From Verrucomicrobiaceae bacterium (GTDB lineage Bacteria; Verrucomicrobiota; Verrucomicrobiia; Verrucomicrobiales; Akkermansiaceae): a stretch of 64,000 bases of DNA. The DNA lies in the NCBI GenBank assembly GCA_027484055.1, contig JAIXQH010000051.1, forward strand, positions 124,001 to 188,000. The letters are read 5' to 3'. A program made the position numbers and the translations under genes. Shown here piece after piece: positions 18,587 to 28,169 of this stretch; position 1 is the stretch's first letter, and each line of letters begins with the position of its first letter. The notes below the pieces were generated by a model, which searched no databases, was not told the origin of the DNA, and saw only the letters and a program-made list of their open reading frames with translations.

Positions 18587-19343
18587 GGTTTTGTTTTCTG
18601 TGTTTAGTTCTAATCTGCAAAAAAATGAGGGTGATGATGCCACAACAAACGACCGCGAAGTATCCGGTTTCAGGGGACATTTCTCCGAAAATTGTTCTCA
18701 TCGATTTCCAAACCGATTCGAGAAAGCTGCTGTGCATCGGATGCTCACGGAGGAAGGCGACTTCCAGGCCCGGCGTGCCAAAGAAGGGTCGCAAGATCCA
18801 TGAAAACTGCATGCCGAGGAGAGCGTTTCCCCCAATCCATGCTCCAAGTGTCGATCTAGCGATCGTCCGGGATGATGTATAGCTTTCAAGTAATCCCCGC
18901 AAGCGGATCACACCCGCTAGACCCGCCACACCAATCAAGAATACGTGCATCAGCAAATAGGCAGAATGCGCTACCGCAGCTTGGGCAGATTCCGCCTGTG
19001 GCACATTCAGCGCGAGGAAGAATGTGATAGGTGCCAAGGACCCGAGGATGATTCCTGAAATCGCAAAAGCACTGAGGAGAGCATACAGGGATTGCTTAAA
19101 GCCGAGGCCACTTCCCATCAGAAGTCCAAGCAAGCCATTGAGCAGGCCGTTGCAGGCTAACGTGAGCGCGATGAGCAGCGGCATTTTCACCGCAACATAG
19201 ATCCCCATCAACGGCGAGCGCCACCAGCCCATCGTAAATCCGTAGAGTCCGAAGCCCAACAGCGCGATGGCCGCCGTCCGAGCTATATCCACCGTGGTGG
19301 GTGCCCGGAGACTTTCTGCGGATGGTGATAGGTGCTTGTGCAT
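18579..19343 (-). CDS. Uncharacterised polytopic membrane protein (possibly YIP1-like)
   Basis: 254 aa, multiple hydrophobic segments (IALLGFGLYGFTMGWW, MPLLIALTLACNGLLNGLLGLLMG...); same strand as, and downstream of, creBC-like genes. Confidence 0.65.
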   Translation of the reverse strand: MHKHLSPSAESLRAPTTVDIARTAAIALLGFGLYGFTMGWWRSPLMGIYVAVKMPLLIALTLACNGLLNGLLGLLMGSGLGFKQSLYALLSAFAISGIILGSLAPITFFLALNVPQAESAQAAVAHSAYLLMHVFLIGVAGLAGVIRLRGLLESYTSSRTIARSTLGAWIGGNALLGMQFSWILRPFFGTPGLEVAFLREHPMHSSFLESVWKSMRTIFGEMSPETGYFAVVCCGIITLIFLQIRTKHRKQNHE

Positions 19344-19414
19344 CGGACTGGACGATTACGCCCAGCCGCAGGTGATGGTTTTATGAAGATGAAGTGAAAA
19401 TTCAGCGAAAAACT

Positions 19415-20857
19415 TCAACAAGCCGGAATGCAAAGCACCACGCGCGTCCCCTGCGGTTCGTTAGGTTCTATCGTCACACGGCCATTGTGCAAAAGCGCCG
19501 CCTCCTGCACCAAAGTGAGGCCGAGTCCGGTGCCTTTCCTGCCGCTTCTCATGTGCCGCAGAGAAAAAAATCGGTCGAACACCTTTTCACGAGCGAACTC
19601 TGGAATTCCCTCCCCTCTGTCGGTGATCACGATCCGGTGAAACTCTTCATCCACCTCGACGCTAACGCTGACGATCTCGCCTGGCGGAGAAAAATCCACC
19701 GCGTTCTCTAGCAGACTCATGATGGCTGCCCTCAGGATGAAAGGATCGCCTTGCGCCATCGCAGGAGTTGGAGATTTCTGAAACTCGATGGAAATTCCAG
19801 CGAGTTCGACCATCGCCCGGGATTCTGAAACGACCCTTTCAATAAGCACTCGGAGATCCATCACGTCCGAGACATCAAGGGCGGTCTTCCCCTCGATGAC
19901 GGATAGTTCGAGCAACTTTGCAAGCAAGCGATCCGCGCGCAATGCCTCTGCAGAAATGTTTCCGAGAAAGCGCCGCCGATCCGCTTCCGGCATCACCGCA
20001 TCCTCATTGAGTAGTTCCGCTGCGCCACGGATTGCCGCGAGCGGGCTCTTCATCTCATGCGTCAATGTCTGCACATATCTCTCAGCAAACTGCCTGCCTT
20101 CCAGCGACTCGCGCATCGACTCCAAGGCACGCGCGAGCGTGTTCACCTCCTTGCCGAGGCCAAGATACGGCAAGGGTCTGCGTTTCCCCATTTCGATCTC
20201 TCGGGCATACTCCGTCAGCCTTGCAATCGGCTGGTATTGCCACACAAAAACCACCCCAACGCACAATAGAATTCCTCCGCCCACAAGCCCGGTCCCCCAC
20301 CAGATTTCTGAAATTCTGCGACGGATGATGGGCAGCACATCCGCTTGCGCCTTGTAAGCGGTCAGCACGCCGAGCGGATGCTGTGGATCCCCAATCGCTG
20401 CCGCGACATGGAGGATCGATGAGGTATCATCACTTTCGGCGTTCCTGCTACTACGAGCACCGTATTTTCCTTGAAGGGTCCGGTGCACATCCCGTTTCCC
20501 TGAGTAGTCCTCGCCTATCCGCTCCGGGTTGCCGGAATCAAACAAGACGATTCCGTTCGCATCCGTCACATACACGTCGATGCCGACCTTCTGCTTGGCA
20601 TGGTTGTGGATCACCGCATTCAAACGCTTTCCGTGTGAGGAATCCATCGCCGCACGGAGCGCCGTGGGATCAAAGCCACCCTTTACAAAACCCTGCTCTG
20701 CAAATGAAGCGAGGAGGTTCGCGGCATCTACCATCGTTTCTTCCGTCGCTTGAAAAAGCTGGGGTTCAACGTCCGCGAGCTGCTTCCTCACCAGCAAGTT
20801 AAAGCCTGCGCAGATGATCAACGCATTGATGAGAAGTGTGATCCGTGTCAGCCTCAT
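19415..20857 (-). CDS. creC: CreC-like sensor histidine kinase
   Basis: TEETMVDAANLLASFAEQ, VYVTDANGIVLFDSGN..GEDYSGKRDVHRTLQGKYGARSS, TLTHEMKSPLAAIRGAAELL, GEGIPEFAREKVFDRFFSL, GTGLGLTLVQE; resembles CreC along its length. Confidence 0.85.
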   Translation of the reverse strand: MRLTRITLLINALIICAGFNLLVRKQLADVEPQLFQATEETMVDAANLLASFAEQGFVKGGFDPTALRAAMDSSHGKRLNAVIHNHAKQKVGIDVYVTDANGIVLFDSGNPERIGEDYSGKRDVHRTLQGKYGARSSRNAESDDTSSILHVAAAIGDPQHPLGVLTAYKAQADVLPIIRRRISEIWWGTGLVGGGILLCVGVVFVWQYQPIARLTEYAREIEMGKRRPLPYLGLGKEVNTLARALESMRESLEGRQFAERYVQTLTHEMKSPLAAIRGAAELLNEDAVMPEADRRRFLGNISAEALRADRLLAKLLELSVIEGKTALDVSDVMDLRVLIERVVSESRAMVELAGISIEFQKSPTPAMAQGDPFILRAAIMSLLENAVDFSPPGEIVSVSVEVDEEFHRIVITDRGEGIPEFAREKVFDRFFSLRHMRSGRKGTGLGLTLVQEAALLHNGRVTIEPNEPQGTRVVLCIPAC

Positions 20858-20861
20858 GAGG

Positions 20862-21551
20862 TTACTCTCCTTGCGGTGAATACGAGTAACCCAGCCCCCT
20901 GCGCGTTACGATCATTTCCTCAGCCCCAGCGCATGCCTCGCGAAGCTTCGCCCGCAGGCTTTTGACATGAGTATCCACCGTTCTATCGGTCACCGCACCC
21001 GGGTCATCCCACGCGTGCTCCAGTAATTGCTCCCGCGTGAATACCCTCCCCGGACGTGAGATCAGCACCGCTGCCATCCGGTATTCGTGCGCTGTCAGAT
21101 CAATCCGCTCAGCTCCGCACCGAATCCGCTTTTCCACGTCATCTACCACCAGTGCCCCCGCTACCACCTCCGGTAATGACACGGCACCCGCGCCTGTCCT
21201 CCGTAAAATCGCCTTCACTCGCGCCGCGACTTCTCTTGGCGAAAATGGCTTGGTAACGTAGTCGTCCCCACCAATTTCAAGCCCTAATACCCGATCCAAC
21301 TCGCCACCTCGCGCCGTCAGAAATAGCACGGGGATTGGCCACTTTTCCCGCAATTTCCGGCACAGATCGAATCCCGTCATATCAGGCAAGCCGACATCCA
21401 AAATCGCAAGGTCATGCGCCGCCGCTGATTGCATCGCAAGAGCGTCCATCCCAGTCATTGCATGGCTCACCACATGGCATTCATTTTCCAGAACATACAC
21501 CAAGGTGTCCGCAATCGCGGGCTCATCCTCTACTAACAACAACCGGGGCAT
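20862..21551 (-). CDS. creB: CreB-like OmpR-family response regulator
   Basis: LLVEDEPAIADTLVYVLENE, LDVGLPDMTGFDLCRKL, LFLTARGGELDRVLGLEIGGDDYVTKPFSPREVAARVKAILRR, DRTVDTHVKSLRAKLRE. Confidence 0.88.
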   Translation of the reverse strand: MPRLLLVEDEPAIADTLVYVLENECHVVSHAMTGMDALAMQSAAAHDLAILDVGLPDMTGFDLCRKLREKWPIPVLFLTARGGELDRVLGLEIGGDDYVTKPFSPREVAARVKAILRRTGAGAVSLPEVVAGALVVDDVEKRIRCGAERIDLTAHEYRMAAVLISRPGRVFTREQLLEHAWDDPGAVTDRTVDTHVKSLRAKLREACAGAEEMIVTRRGLGYSYSPQGE

Positions 21552-21645
21552 GGCTCAATCGTGCAGCAATTCAACTGAGCGGTCGAACACGGAATTCCTC
21601 TGGATCCGGGGTTCATGGAATAAGGTCGCCACTCCAGTGCAGTTC

Positions 21646-22575
21646 CTAATCCTTAGCGGACTTCGGATCGAGCGCATCGCGGAGGCCGTCGCCTAGGAAG
21701 TTGAGGGCGAAGAGGGTGCTGGCGAAGAAGAGCGAGGGGAAAAACAGCAGGAGCCAGCTTGTTTCCATGCGGTCTGCGCCTTCTTTGATGAGGATGCCCC
21801 AAGAGCTGCCGGGTGGTTTGACGCCGAGGCCGAGGAAGGAAAGCACGCTTTCCAGCAGCATGATGCCGGGCACGGCGAGGGTGGTGTAAATGATGATGGG
21901 GCCGATGACGTTCGGCAGGATGTGGCGGAAGAGGATGCGGCTGCGGCTGAGGCCGAGCGAGACGGCGGCCTCCACAAATTCTTGGTTTTTCACCGCCATG
22001 ACCTGAGCGCGGACGATGCGGGCGATGGTGAGCCAACCGATCGCACCGATGGCGATGAAGAGCGGAATGAGCGTGGTGATGGGGGCAACGCTGTCACGGG
22101 CCCAGCCGCTTTTCCGAATGAACCATTCGGTGAATTCCGAGGCCGGACGATCGACGACGAGGGAAAATAGAATGACGAGGACGAGGAAGGGCAGGGCGAA
22201 GAGGATATCCACAAAGCGCATCAGGAAATCGTCGAGTTTTCCGCCTGCGTAGCCGGCGATGGCACCGTAGATGACGCCGATGCAGACGGCCACGGCGGTG
22301 GCGACGAGGCCGACGGAGAGCGAGACTCGTCCGCCGTAGAGGACGCGGGAGAAGAGGTCGCGGCCAAGTGGGTCGGTGCCAAACCAATGGGCGGTGGAGG
22401 GCCCTGCGGTGGAGTTCGCGAGGTCGATGGCGGAAGGGCTCTGGACGAAGGGCAGCAGCGGGCCGATGAAGCAGAGCAGGAGGATGAAAATCAGTACAAA
22501 CAAGCTGATGATGGCGGGGAGGTTGTGACTGAGCCGTCGCCAGGCGTCATTCCAGAGTGAAGTGCCTTTTTCCAT
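21646..22575 (-). CDS. Oligopeptide ABC transporter permease (OppC-like)
   Basis: WFGTDPLGRDLFSRVLYGGRVSLSVGL, EFVEAAVSLGLSRSRILFRHILPNVIGPIII, FLGLGVKPPGSSWG. Confidence 0.92.
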   Translation of the reverse strand: MEKGTSLWNDAWRRLSHNLPAIISLFVLIFILLLCFIGPLLPFVQSPSAIDLANSTAGPSTAHWFGTDPLGRDLFSRVLYGGRVSLSVGLVATAVAVCIGVIYGAIAGYAGGKLDDFLMRFVDILFALPFLVLVILFSLVVDRPASEFTEWFIRKSGWARDSVAPITTLIPLFIAIGAIGWLTIARIVRAQVMAVKNQEFVEAAVSLGLSRSRILFRHILPNVIGPIIIYTTLAVPGIMLLESVLSFLGLGVKPPGSSWGILIKEGADRMETSWLLLFFPSLFFASTLFALNFLGDGLRDALDPKSAKD

Positions 22576-22581
22576 GGATGC

Positions 22582-23502
22582 TTAAGCGCTGCGGAGGCGC
22601 GGGTTGAGGGCGATTTGCACAAGGTCTGCGAGGAGATTCGCGCCGACGATGAGGAAGCCGTAGAAAAGAACGAGTCCTTGGATGAGGAAAAACTCGCGGT
22701 CGGTGGCGGCGTTGACGAAGTGCTGACCCATGCCGGGGATTTGAAAAATCGTCTCGATGACGAAGGAGCCAGAGATCATCCCCGCGAAGGCCGGGCCGAT
22801 GAAGGCGACGGCGGGAATGAGGCCACCGCGCAGGGCGTGGCGGATGACGATGCGGCTGGGCGAGGCTCCCTTGGCGCGGGCGGTGCGGATGTAGTCTTGG
22901 GAGAGCACGTCGAGCATGCCGCCGCGGGCGAGGCGGGCGAGGTAGGCGGCATTGATGAGGCCGAGGGTGATGGCGGGGAGGATCCAGTCACTCGGGGAGG
23001 ACCAACCGGCGACGTTGAGTGATTTCAAACCCAGGCCAGCGGTGACGGCAAGCAGCGGGCCGATGACGAAGCTGGGCAGGCAGATGCCGAGCATGGCGGC
23101 GGCGAGGCAGGAAAAGTCCAGGGCGGTGTTTTTCCGCACGGCGGCGATGACTCCGGCGGGGATGCCGATGATGAGGGCGATGCCGATGGACAGGACGCCG
23201 AGACCGAGGGAAACGGGGAAGGATTCGCCGATGATTTCTGAGACTTTCACGCCGTCTCGCCGGATGAGGTCGCCGAGGTCTTGGTGGAGGATGACGTTCT
23301 TGAGGTAGCGGGCGTATTGCACGGGCACGGGCTGGTCGAGGCCGGTGTAGGCTTTCATGCGCTTGAGGGTGTGCTCGGGGATTTTTTTCTCGTCGGTGTA
23401 GGGGCTGCCGGGCATGGCGCGGACGAGGAAAAAGGTCAGGGTGACGAGCACGAACAGGGTGATGATCCCTTGGCCCAGGCGACTGAGGATGAGGCGGATC
23501 AT
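22582..23502 (-). CDS. Oligopeptide ABC transporter permease (OppB-like)
   Basis: MIRLILSRLGQGIITLFVLVTLTFFLVRAMPGSPY..., DYIRTARAKGASPSRIVIRHALRGGLIPAVAFIGPAFAGMISGSFVIETIFQIPGMG. Confidence 0.92.
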   Translation of the reverse strand: MIRLILSRLGQGIITLFVLVTLTFFLVRAMPGSPYTDEKKIPEHTLKRMKAYTGLDQPVPVQYARYLKNVILHQDLGDLIRRDGVKVSEIIGESFPVSLGLGVLSIGIALIIGIPAGVIAAVRKNTALDFSCLAAAMLGICLPSFVIGPLLAVTAGLGLKSLNVAGWSSPSDWILPAITLGLINAAYLARLARGGMLDVLSQDYIRTARAKGASPSRIVIRHALRGGLIPAVAFIGPAFAGMISGSFVIETIFQIPGMGQHFVNAATDREFFLIQGLVLFYGFLIVGANLLADLVQIALNPRLRSA

Positions 23503-25115
23503 GGCTTGCGGGGCACGAGGCGGAGAAATTGGTAGGGATTGTTCGCCAGTAGCAGGGGATTCCACCCTTGGACGTCGGGGGCGATGAGGTAGTTCCGCGA
23601 ATACCAGCCGAGGAGCAGGACGGGGCAGTCTTGGACGAAGAGGGTTTCCGCTTGCTTGAGCAGGCTGAAGCGGCGGGTGGCATCGGTTTCTTCGCAGGAC
23701 TGCTTGATGAGGCTGGCGTAGGCGGGGCTGTTCCAGCCGGTGTTGTTATTGCCATTTCCCGGGGTCCACATTTCGAGGAAAGTGAGGGGGTCGAGGTAGT
23801 CGCCGATCCAGCCGGAGTTGGCGAGGTCGTAGTCGAGATTCTGCATGGCGAGGATGTAGGCGTTCCATTCCTTGTTCTCGATTTCGACTTCGATGCCGAG
23901 GTTCTTGCGCCACATGGCCTGGGTGGCTTGGGCGAGGGTGGCGGCGGTTTCCTTGCTGGCGATGAGAATTTTAAGCCGGGGGAAGCCTTTTCCGCCGGGG
24001 AAGCCTGCTTCGGCGAGGAGGCGGCGCGCCTTTTCCAGATCGTAGCCGATGAGGTGGGGCGGCTGGTAGTCACCCATTGGCGGGGTCATGGAATAGGCAG
24101 GTGGGTAGCCGCGATAGACGTTGGAGCAGATGGCTTGTTGGTCGATGGCGGCGCTGAGGGCCTGGCGGACGCGGGGGTCATTGAGTGGGGTGCGAGTGGT
24201 GTTGCAGCGGAAAAAGGTGGTGCCGACGTAGGGTTCTTGGCGGAGTTCGGCGGGATTTTCCTTTTTCATCAGGTCCACGACTTCCGGGGTGGCGGAGTAG
24301 GTGAGGTGGAGCTGGCCGTCGCGAAACATACGGGCCTCGGTGTAGAGATTGGTGACGGGGAGGAAGCGGATGCCGTTGAGGGTGGTGTGGGCGGCGTCCC
24401 AGTAGTGGGGGTTCCGCTCGACTTCGATGTGGTCGGTGCGACGCCAGGACTTGAGCTGGTAGGGGCCGTTGCCAACGATGTTCTCGGGGCGGGTCCAGGG
24501 ATTCCCACGCTGGCCGATTTTCCCGAATTTTAGCACAATGTGGCGGGGCACGGCGGTCCAGGTGTAGTGCTTGAGGATTTGCAGGAAGTACGGGGTGGGG
24601 CCGCGGAGGGTGAGCCGGAGGGTGAGGTCGTCGAGGACTTGCACGCCGACGGTGGAGAAATCCGTGGTGACGCCTTTGTTGAAATCCTCTGCGCCTTTGA
24701 GGAAATAGAGCATCTCGGAGTATTTAGCGCCGAGCTCTGGAGTGAGGATGCGCTCGTAGGAAAAGGCGAAATCCTGGGCGGTGACGGGTGTGCCGTCTGA
24801 CCATTTCCCGTCAGGCCGGAGCTTGGCGGTCCAGACGGTGGCGGTGGAGTCCGGAGTGACCGAGAGCGCGGCCCCGGGCGGAGTGGCGCTGTCGCTGGAG
24901 GGATCGTTGGTGATGAGTCCTTCAAAGAGGGCGCGCAGGATGTTCGCCTCGATCACCCCGGAGACGATGTGGGGGTCGAGTCCTTTTGGTTCACTGGCAT
25001 TTCCAACGAGGAGGATGCCGTCGCGAGTGGCGCGGTCCACTTGGGATTCCTTTTGGCAGGAGCCAAGGAGGAAAAACAGGGGCGCTGAAATGAGCAGCAA
25101 ACAGCAACGAGTCAC
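23499..25115 (-). CDS. Oligopeptide ABC transporter substrate-binding lipoprotein (OppA-like)
   Basis: Lipobox LLGSC; EPKGLDPHIVSGVIEANILRALFEGL, WSDGTPVTAQDFAFSYERILTPELGAKYSEML. Confidence 0.92.
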   Translation of the reverse strand: MTRCCLLLISAPLFFLLGSCQKESQVDRATRDGILLVGNASEPKGLDPHIVSGVIEANILRALFEGLITNDPSSDSATPPGAALSVTPDSTATVWTAKLRPDGKWSDGTPVTAQDFAFSYERILTPELGAKYSEMLYFLKGAEDFNKGVTTDFSTVGVQVLDDLTLRLTLRGPTPYFLQILKHYTWTAVPRHIVLKFGKIGQRGNPWTRPENIVGNGPYQLKSWRRTDHIEVERNPHYWDAAHTTLNGIRFLPVTNLYTEARMFRDGQLHLTYSATPEVVDLMKKENPAELRQEPYVGTTFFRCNTTRTPLNDPRVRQALSAAIDQQAICSNVYRGYPPAYSMTPPMGDYQPPHLIGYDLEKARRLLAEAGFPGGKGFPRLKILIASKETAATLAQATQAMWRKNLGIEVEIENKEWNAYILAMQNLDYDLANSGWIGDYLDPLTFLEMWTPGNGNNNTGWNSPAYASLIKQSCEETDATRRFSLLKQAETLFVQDCPVLLLGWYSRNYLIAPDVQGWNPLLLANNPYQFLRLVPRKP

Positions 25116-25254
25116 GCGGTGAGGATGCCTAGATGGTGGGGGAATGCAGGTGAAATTTTCCCAAGACTCTGATTTCTCATTTCAAGGAACGAAAACACGC
25201 CGGGTCCACGCTTGCATGATGTCCTCAGCGGGTTAAAAACTGCCTACTGCTCTC

Positions 25255-26598
25255 GTGAAAAGCTATTTCCTCCGCCGCCTGCTCCTGATTCCGCCGACCT
25301 TGATCGGGATCACGCTGCTTGTTTTCACGATCACCCGTTTCGTCCCCGGTGGACCGCTGGAGCGGATGCTGCAAGAGGCTTCGAAAGGGGCTGACCAAGG
25401 CGGGAAACGTGCCGCGAGTAACCAAGCGCAAGGAGGATTGAGCGAGGAACAGCTTGAAGAGCTGGAAGAGCAATTCGGTCTCGATAAATCCGTGCTCGTC
25501 GCCTACGGCCAATGGCTCGGTGCTCTTCCCCGCGAGGTCCGGCTATCCAAAGGCGAGTATGGCGAGCAGAGCGACGAGCGGATCGGCGGCGAAATCGATC
25601 CCGAGACGACAACGCTCGTCGTGCTCAAGGGGGATGGTCGAGCGGTGCGCGTCGTTCAAAAGGACGGCAACATCACATCCGCAGTGCTGGTGGAATCCGG
25701 AAAATCGGTCGAGTCGGAAGGGTGGAAAGTCCGCTATGAGTCGGAGAAGGACCGCCAAGCACGCTACCAGCGGAGGAATTCACAGGCTGGAAAAGTGCCG
25801 AACTACTCGCCGCGCGCCGTGATTTACCAGACGCGTTTCTCGGGACTGCTGCAGGGGGATCTCGGTAGATCAACGGTTTATAACGATCCGGTGCACGAAA
25901 TGATTCTTTCACGGATGCCAGTGGCAGCGTATTTCGGGCTACTCACGGCGATCCTCACCTATGGGATTTGCCTGCCGCTTGGCATTTTGAAAGCCCTGAA
26001 GCACCGGACCTTCATCGACACCTCCAGTTCGGTGCTGATTTTCATCGGCTACTCGATTCCCGGCTTCGCATTGGGGGCGATCTTGCTGGTGCATCTCGGT
26101 GCTCGGATGAATTTATTCCCACTGTTCGGCCTGACCAGCCCGGACTTCGATCAACTCGGGAAATGGGAGCAAGTCAAAGACCTCGCGCACCACACCGCCC
26201 TGCCGCTGCTCTGCTACATGGTCGGCTCGTTCGCCATGTTGACGATGCTCACGAAAAACAGCCTGATGGATAACCTCGCCGCCGACTACGTGCGGACTGC
26301 CGTGGCGAAGGGTGTGAGCTTCCCGAAGGCGGTCTTCGGCCACGCCTTTAGAAACTCCATGATCCCCGTGGCCACGAGCTTGGGGGGCTTGGTGGAAATT
26401 TTTATCGGCGGATCGATGCTCATCGAGACGGTCTTCGACATCCAAGGCTTCGGCCTGCTTCAATACCAAGCCGTGCTCGCGCGGGATGTGCCAGTCATCA
26501 TGGGTACCCTCACCATCGCCGCCTTGCTAATGCTCGTCGGCAACGTGCTTTCCGACGTCATCGTGGCCATGGTGGACCCACGCATCAAATTCGAGTAA
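25255..26598 (+). CDS. ABC transporter permease (OppB/YejB-like) with a large insert after TM1
   Basis: MKSYFLRRLLLIPPTLIGITLLVFTITRFVPGGPLERML; later DYVRTAVAKGVSFPKAVFGHAFRNSMIPVATSLGGLVEIFIGGSMLIETVFDIQGFG. Confidence 0.9.
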   Translation: MKSYFLRRLLLIPPTLIGITLLVFTITRFVPGGPLERMLQEASKGADQGGKRAASNQAQGGLSEEQLEELEEQFGLDKSVLVAYGQWLGALPREVRLSKGEYGEQSDERIGGEIDPETTTLVVLKGDGRAVRVVQKDGNITSAVLVESGKSVESEGWKVRYESEKDRQARYQRRNSQAGKVPNYSPRAVIYQTRFSGLLQGDLGRSTVYNDPVHEMILSRMPVAAYFGLLTAILTYGICLPLGILKALKHRTFIDTSSSVLIFIGYSIPGFALGAILLVHLGARMNLFPLFGLTSPDFDQLGKWEQVKDLAHHTALPLLCYMVGSFAMLTMLTKNSLMDNLAADYVRTAVAKGVSFPKAVFGHAFRNSMIPVATSLGGLVEIFIGGSMLIETVFDIQGFGLLQYQAVLARDVPVIMGTLTIAALLMLVGNVLSDVIVAMVDPRIKFE

Positions 26599-26600
26599 CC

Positions 26601-28169
26601 ATGCGACTTCTCGGCCTATTCTGCCTCTTACTAGGAGCACTCGCCATCACCGGCCAGTGCATGGACCTAGCATTCCCGACAGCGCGGTGGTTTTTCGACG
26701 TCAGTCGCGAGGTGCCCTTGTTGCGTTTTTCGGGAAATGGCTTTCTATGGTTTGGCTGGCTTAGCAGTGGCCTGCTAGTGTTAGGCGGGCTTGCCATTCT
26801 CAGCAGAACACTCCGCGCCGGACCGAAGAACCCCATCACGACTCGGCGCATCCGGCGCTTTTGTGAAATCAAACGTGGCTATTACTCCCTGCTCATCCTC
26901 GTCTCCCTAGGCGCCGTGGCCTCGCTCGACCAAGTCATCGTCGGGAAACGCGCACTGGCTGTCCACTACGCCGGCAAGTGGACCTTCCCCGCGTTTTTAC
27001 CCACCGATTTTAAAAACAAAGACTTCGGGATCACCGATCAAACCGCAGAAGCCTCCGCAGACTACCGCAAGCTCCAACGCGCCTGGCGTGGGTCAAAAGA
27101 CCGCCGAGTTATCCTGCCGCTTGTGCCCTATGATCCGACTGGTGACAGTCTCCCACCTCGCTCGCGGGCGCTTGTTTTGCGGGATAATCGGTATTACGAA
27201 GGAACTAGTAACAAGCCTTACTGGGGCCTCGTGGCGCGCTACGACGACAGCGCCGCCGGGAAAATGCGGCTGCGCTACACCATGCGAGACGGCCTGCTAA
27301 CGGGTGCCGTGGATGGGTGGAATGCACTGGGTCAACCGATCTACAGCGCGGAGTATCAAAACGGCGAGGCCATCACGGAACGCTACAATGGCCAAGGTGA
27401 TAAAGCGCAATTCCTCGCCGCCGCAGACACCCTAGAACTTCGTGCCGTGAAATACCACCCCGCTCCGCCGATGCCGGAAGAGGGGAACTGGCTGGGCACC
27501 ACCTCCCAAGGCTACGACGTGCTCGCCTACCTCTACGGTGGGCTTCAGGTGAATTTTAAAGCGACCCTGATCTACTTGCCCATCGTCTATTTCATCGGCA
27601 TCACCCTCGGCATGATGATGGGTTATTTCGGCGCTTGGTTTGACATGATTTCTCAGCGCCTCATCGAGATTTTCTCGAACATGCCCTTCCTCTTCGTGGT
27701 GATCATTCTCTCCAGCATGGTGCCGGAAAAATTCAAAGGCCTGCCGATCATCCTCACCATTCTCATCCTCTTCGGTTGGATGGGCATGACCGCCATGATG
27801 CGCACTGCCGCCTACCGCGACCGGGAGCGAGACTACATCTCCGCGGCTAGGGTTCTTGGGTCCGGCACCACGCGGATCTTGTTCCGTCATTTACTGCCTA
27901 ACACGGTTTCCATCATCGTCACGCTTGTTCCCTTTACCATCTCCGGCCTGGTTTCTGCACTCACCTCACTGGACTACTTAGGCTTCGGCCTGCCTCCACA
28001 ATACGCCACTTGGGGGCGCTTGCTGAGCGACGGTCTGGCGAATCTATCCGCGCCCTGGCTGGTGAGCTCCACGTTCGTCGTGCTCGTCGGACTTCTTGTC
28101 TTGATCACCTTCGTGGGTGAGGCCGTCCGCGAGGCATTCGACCCGAAAAAATTCACCTTCTACCGTTGA
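26601..28169 (+). CDS. ABC transporter permease (OppC/YejE-like)
   Basis: GNWLGTTSQGYDVLAYLYGGLQVNFKATL, DYISAARVLGSGTTRILFRHLLPNTVSIIVTLVPF, YLGFGLPPQYATWGRLLSDG. Confidence 0.9.
   Translation: MRLLGLFCLLLGALAITGQCMDLAFPTARWFFDVSREVPLLRFSGNGFLWFGWLSSGLLVLGGLAILSRTLRAGPKNPITTRRIRRFCEIKRGYYSLLILVSLGAVASLDQVIVGKRALAVHYAGKWTFPAFLPTDFKNKDFGITDQTAEASADYRKLQRAWRGSKDRRVILPLVPYDPTGDSLPPRSRALVLRDNRYYEGTSNKPYWGLVARYDDSAAGKMRLRYTMRDGLLTGAVDGWNALGQPIYSAEYQNGEAITERYNGQGDKAQFLAAADTLELRAVKYHPAPPMPEEGNWLGTTSQGYDVLAYLYGGLQVNFKATLIYLPIVYFIGITLGMMMGYFGAWFDMISQRLIEIFSNMPFLFVVIILSSMVPEKFKGLPIILTILILFGWMGMTAMMRTAAYRDRERDYISAARVLGSGTTRILFRHLLPNTVSIIVTLVPFTISGLVSALTSLDYLGFGLPPQYATWGRLLSDGLANLSAPWLVSSTFVVLVGLLVLITFVGEAVREAFDPKKFTFYR

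Noticed and set aside
22988-24073. 361-aa minus-strand ORF, Pro/Ser/Arg-rich
   Set aside because: Out-of-frame reading across the OppA/OppB coding region; the real frames are 22582..23502 and 23499..25115.
23568-24533. 321-aa plus-strand ORF
   Set aside because: Antisense shadow of the OppA-like gene; composition (runs of G/V/E/D) typical of a spurious ORF.
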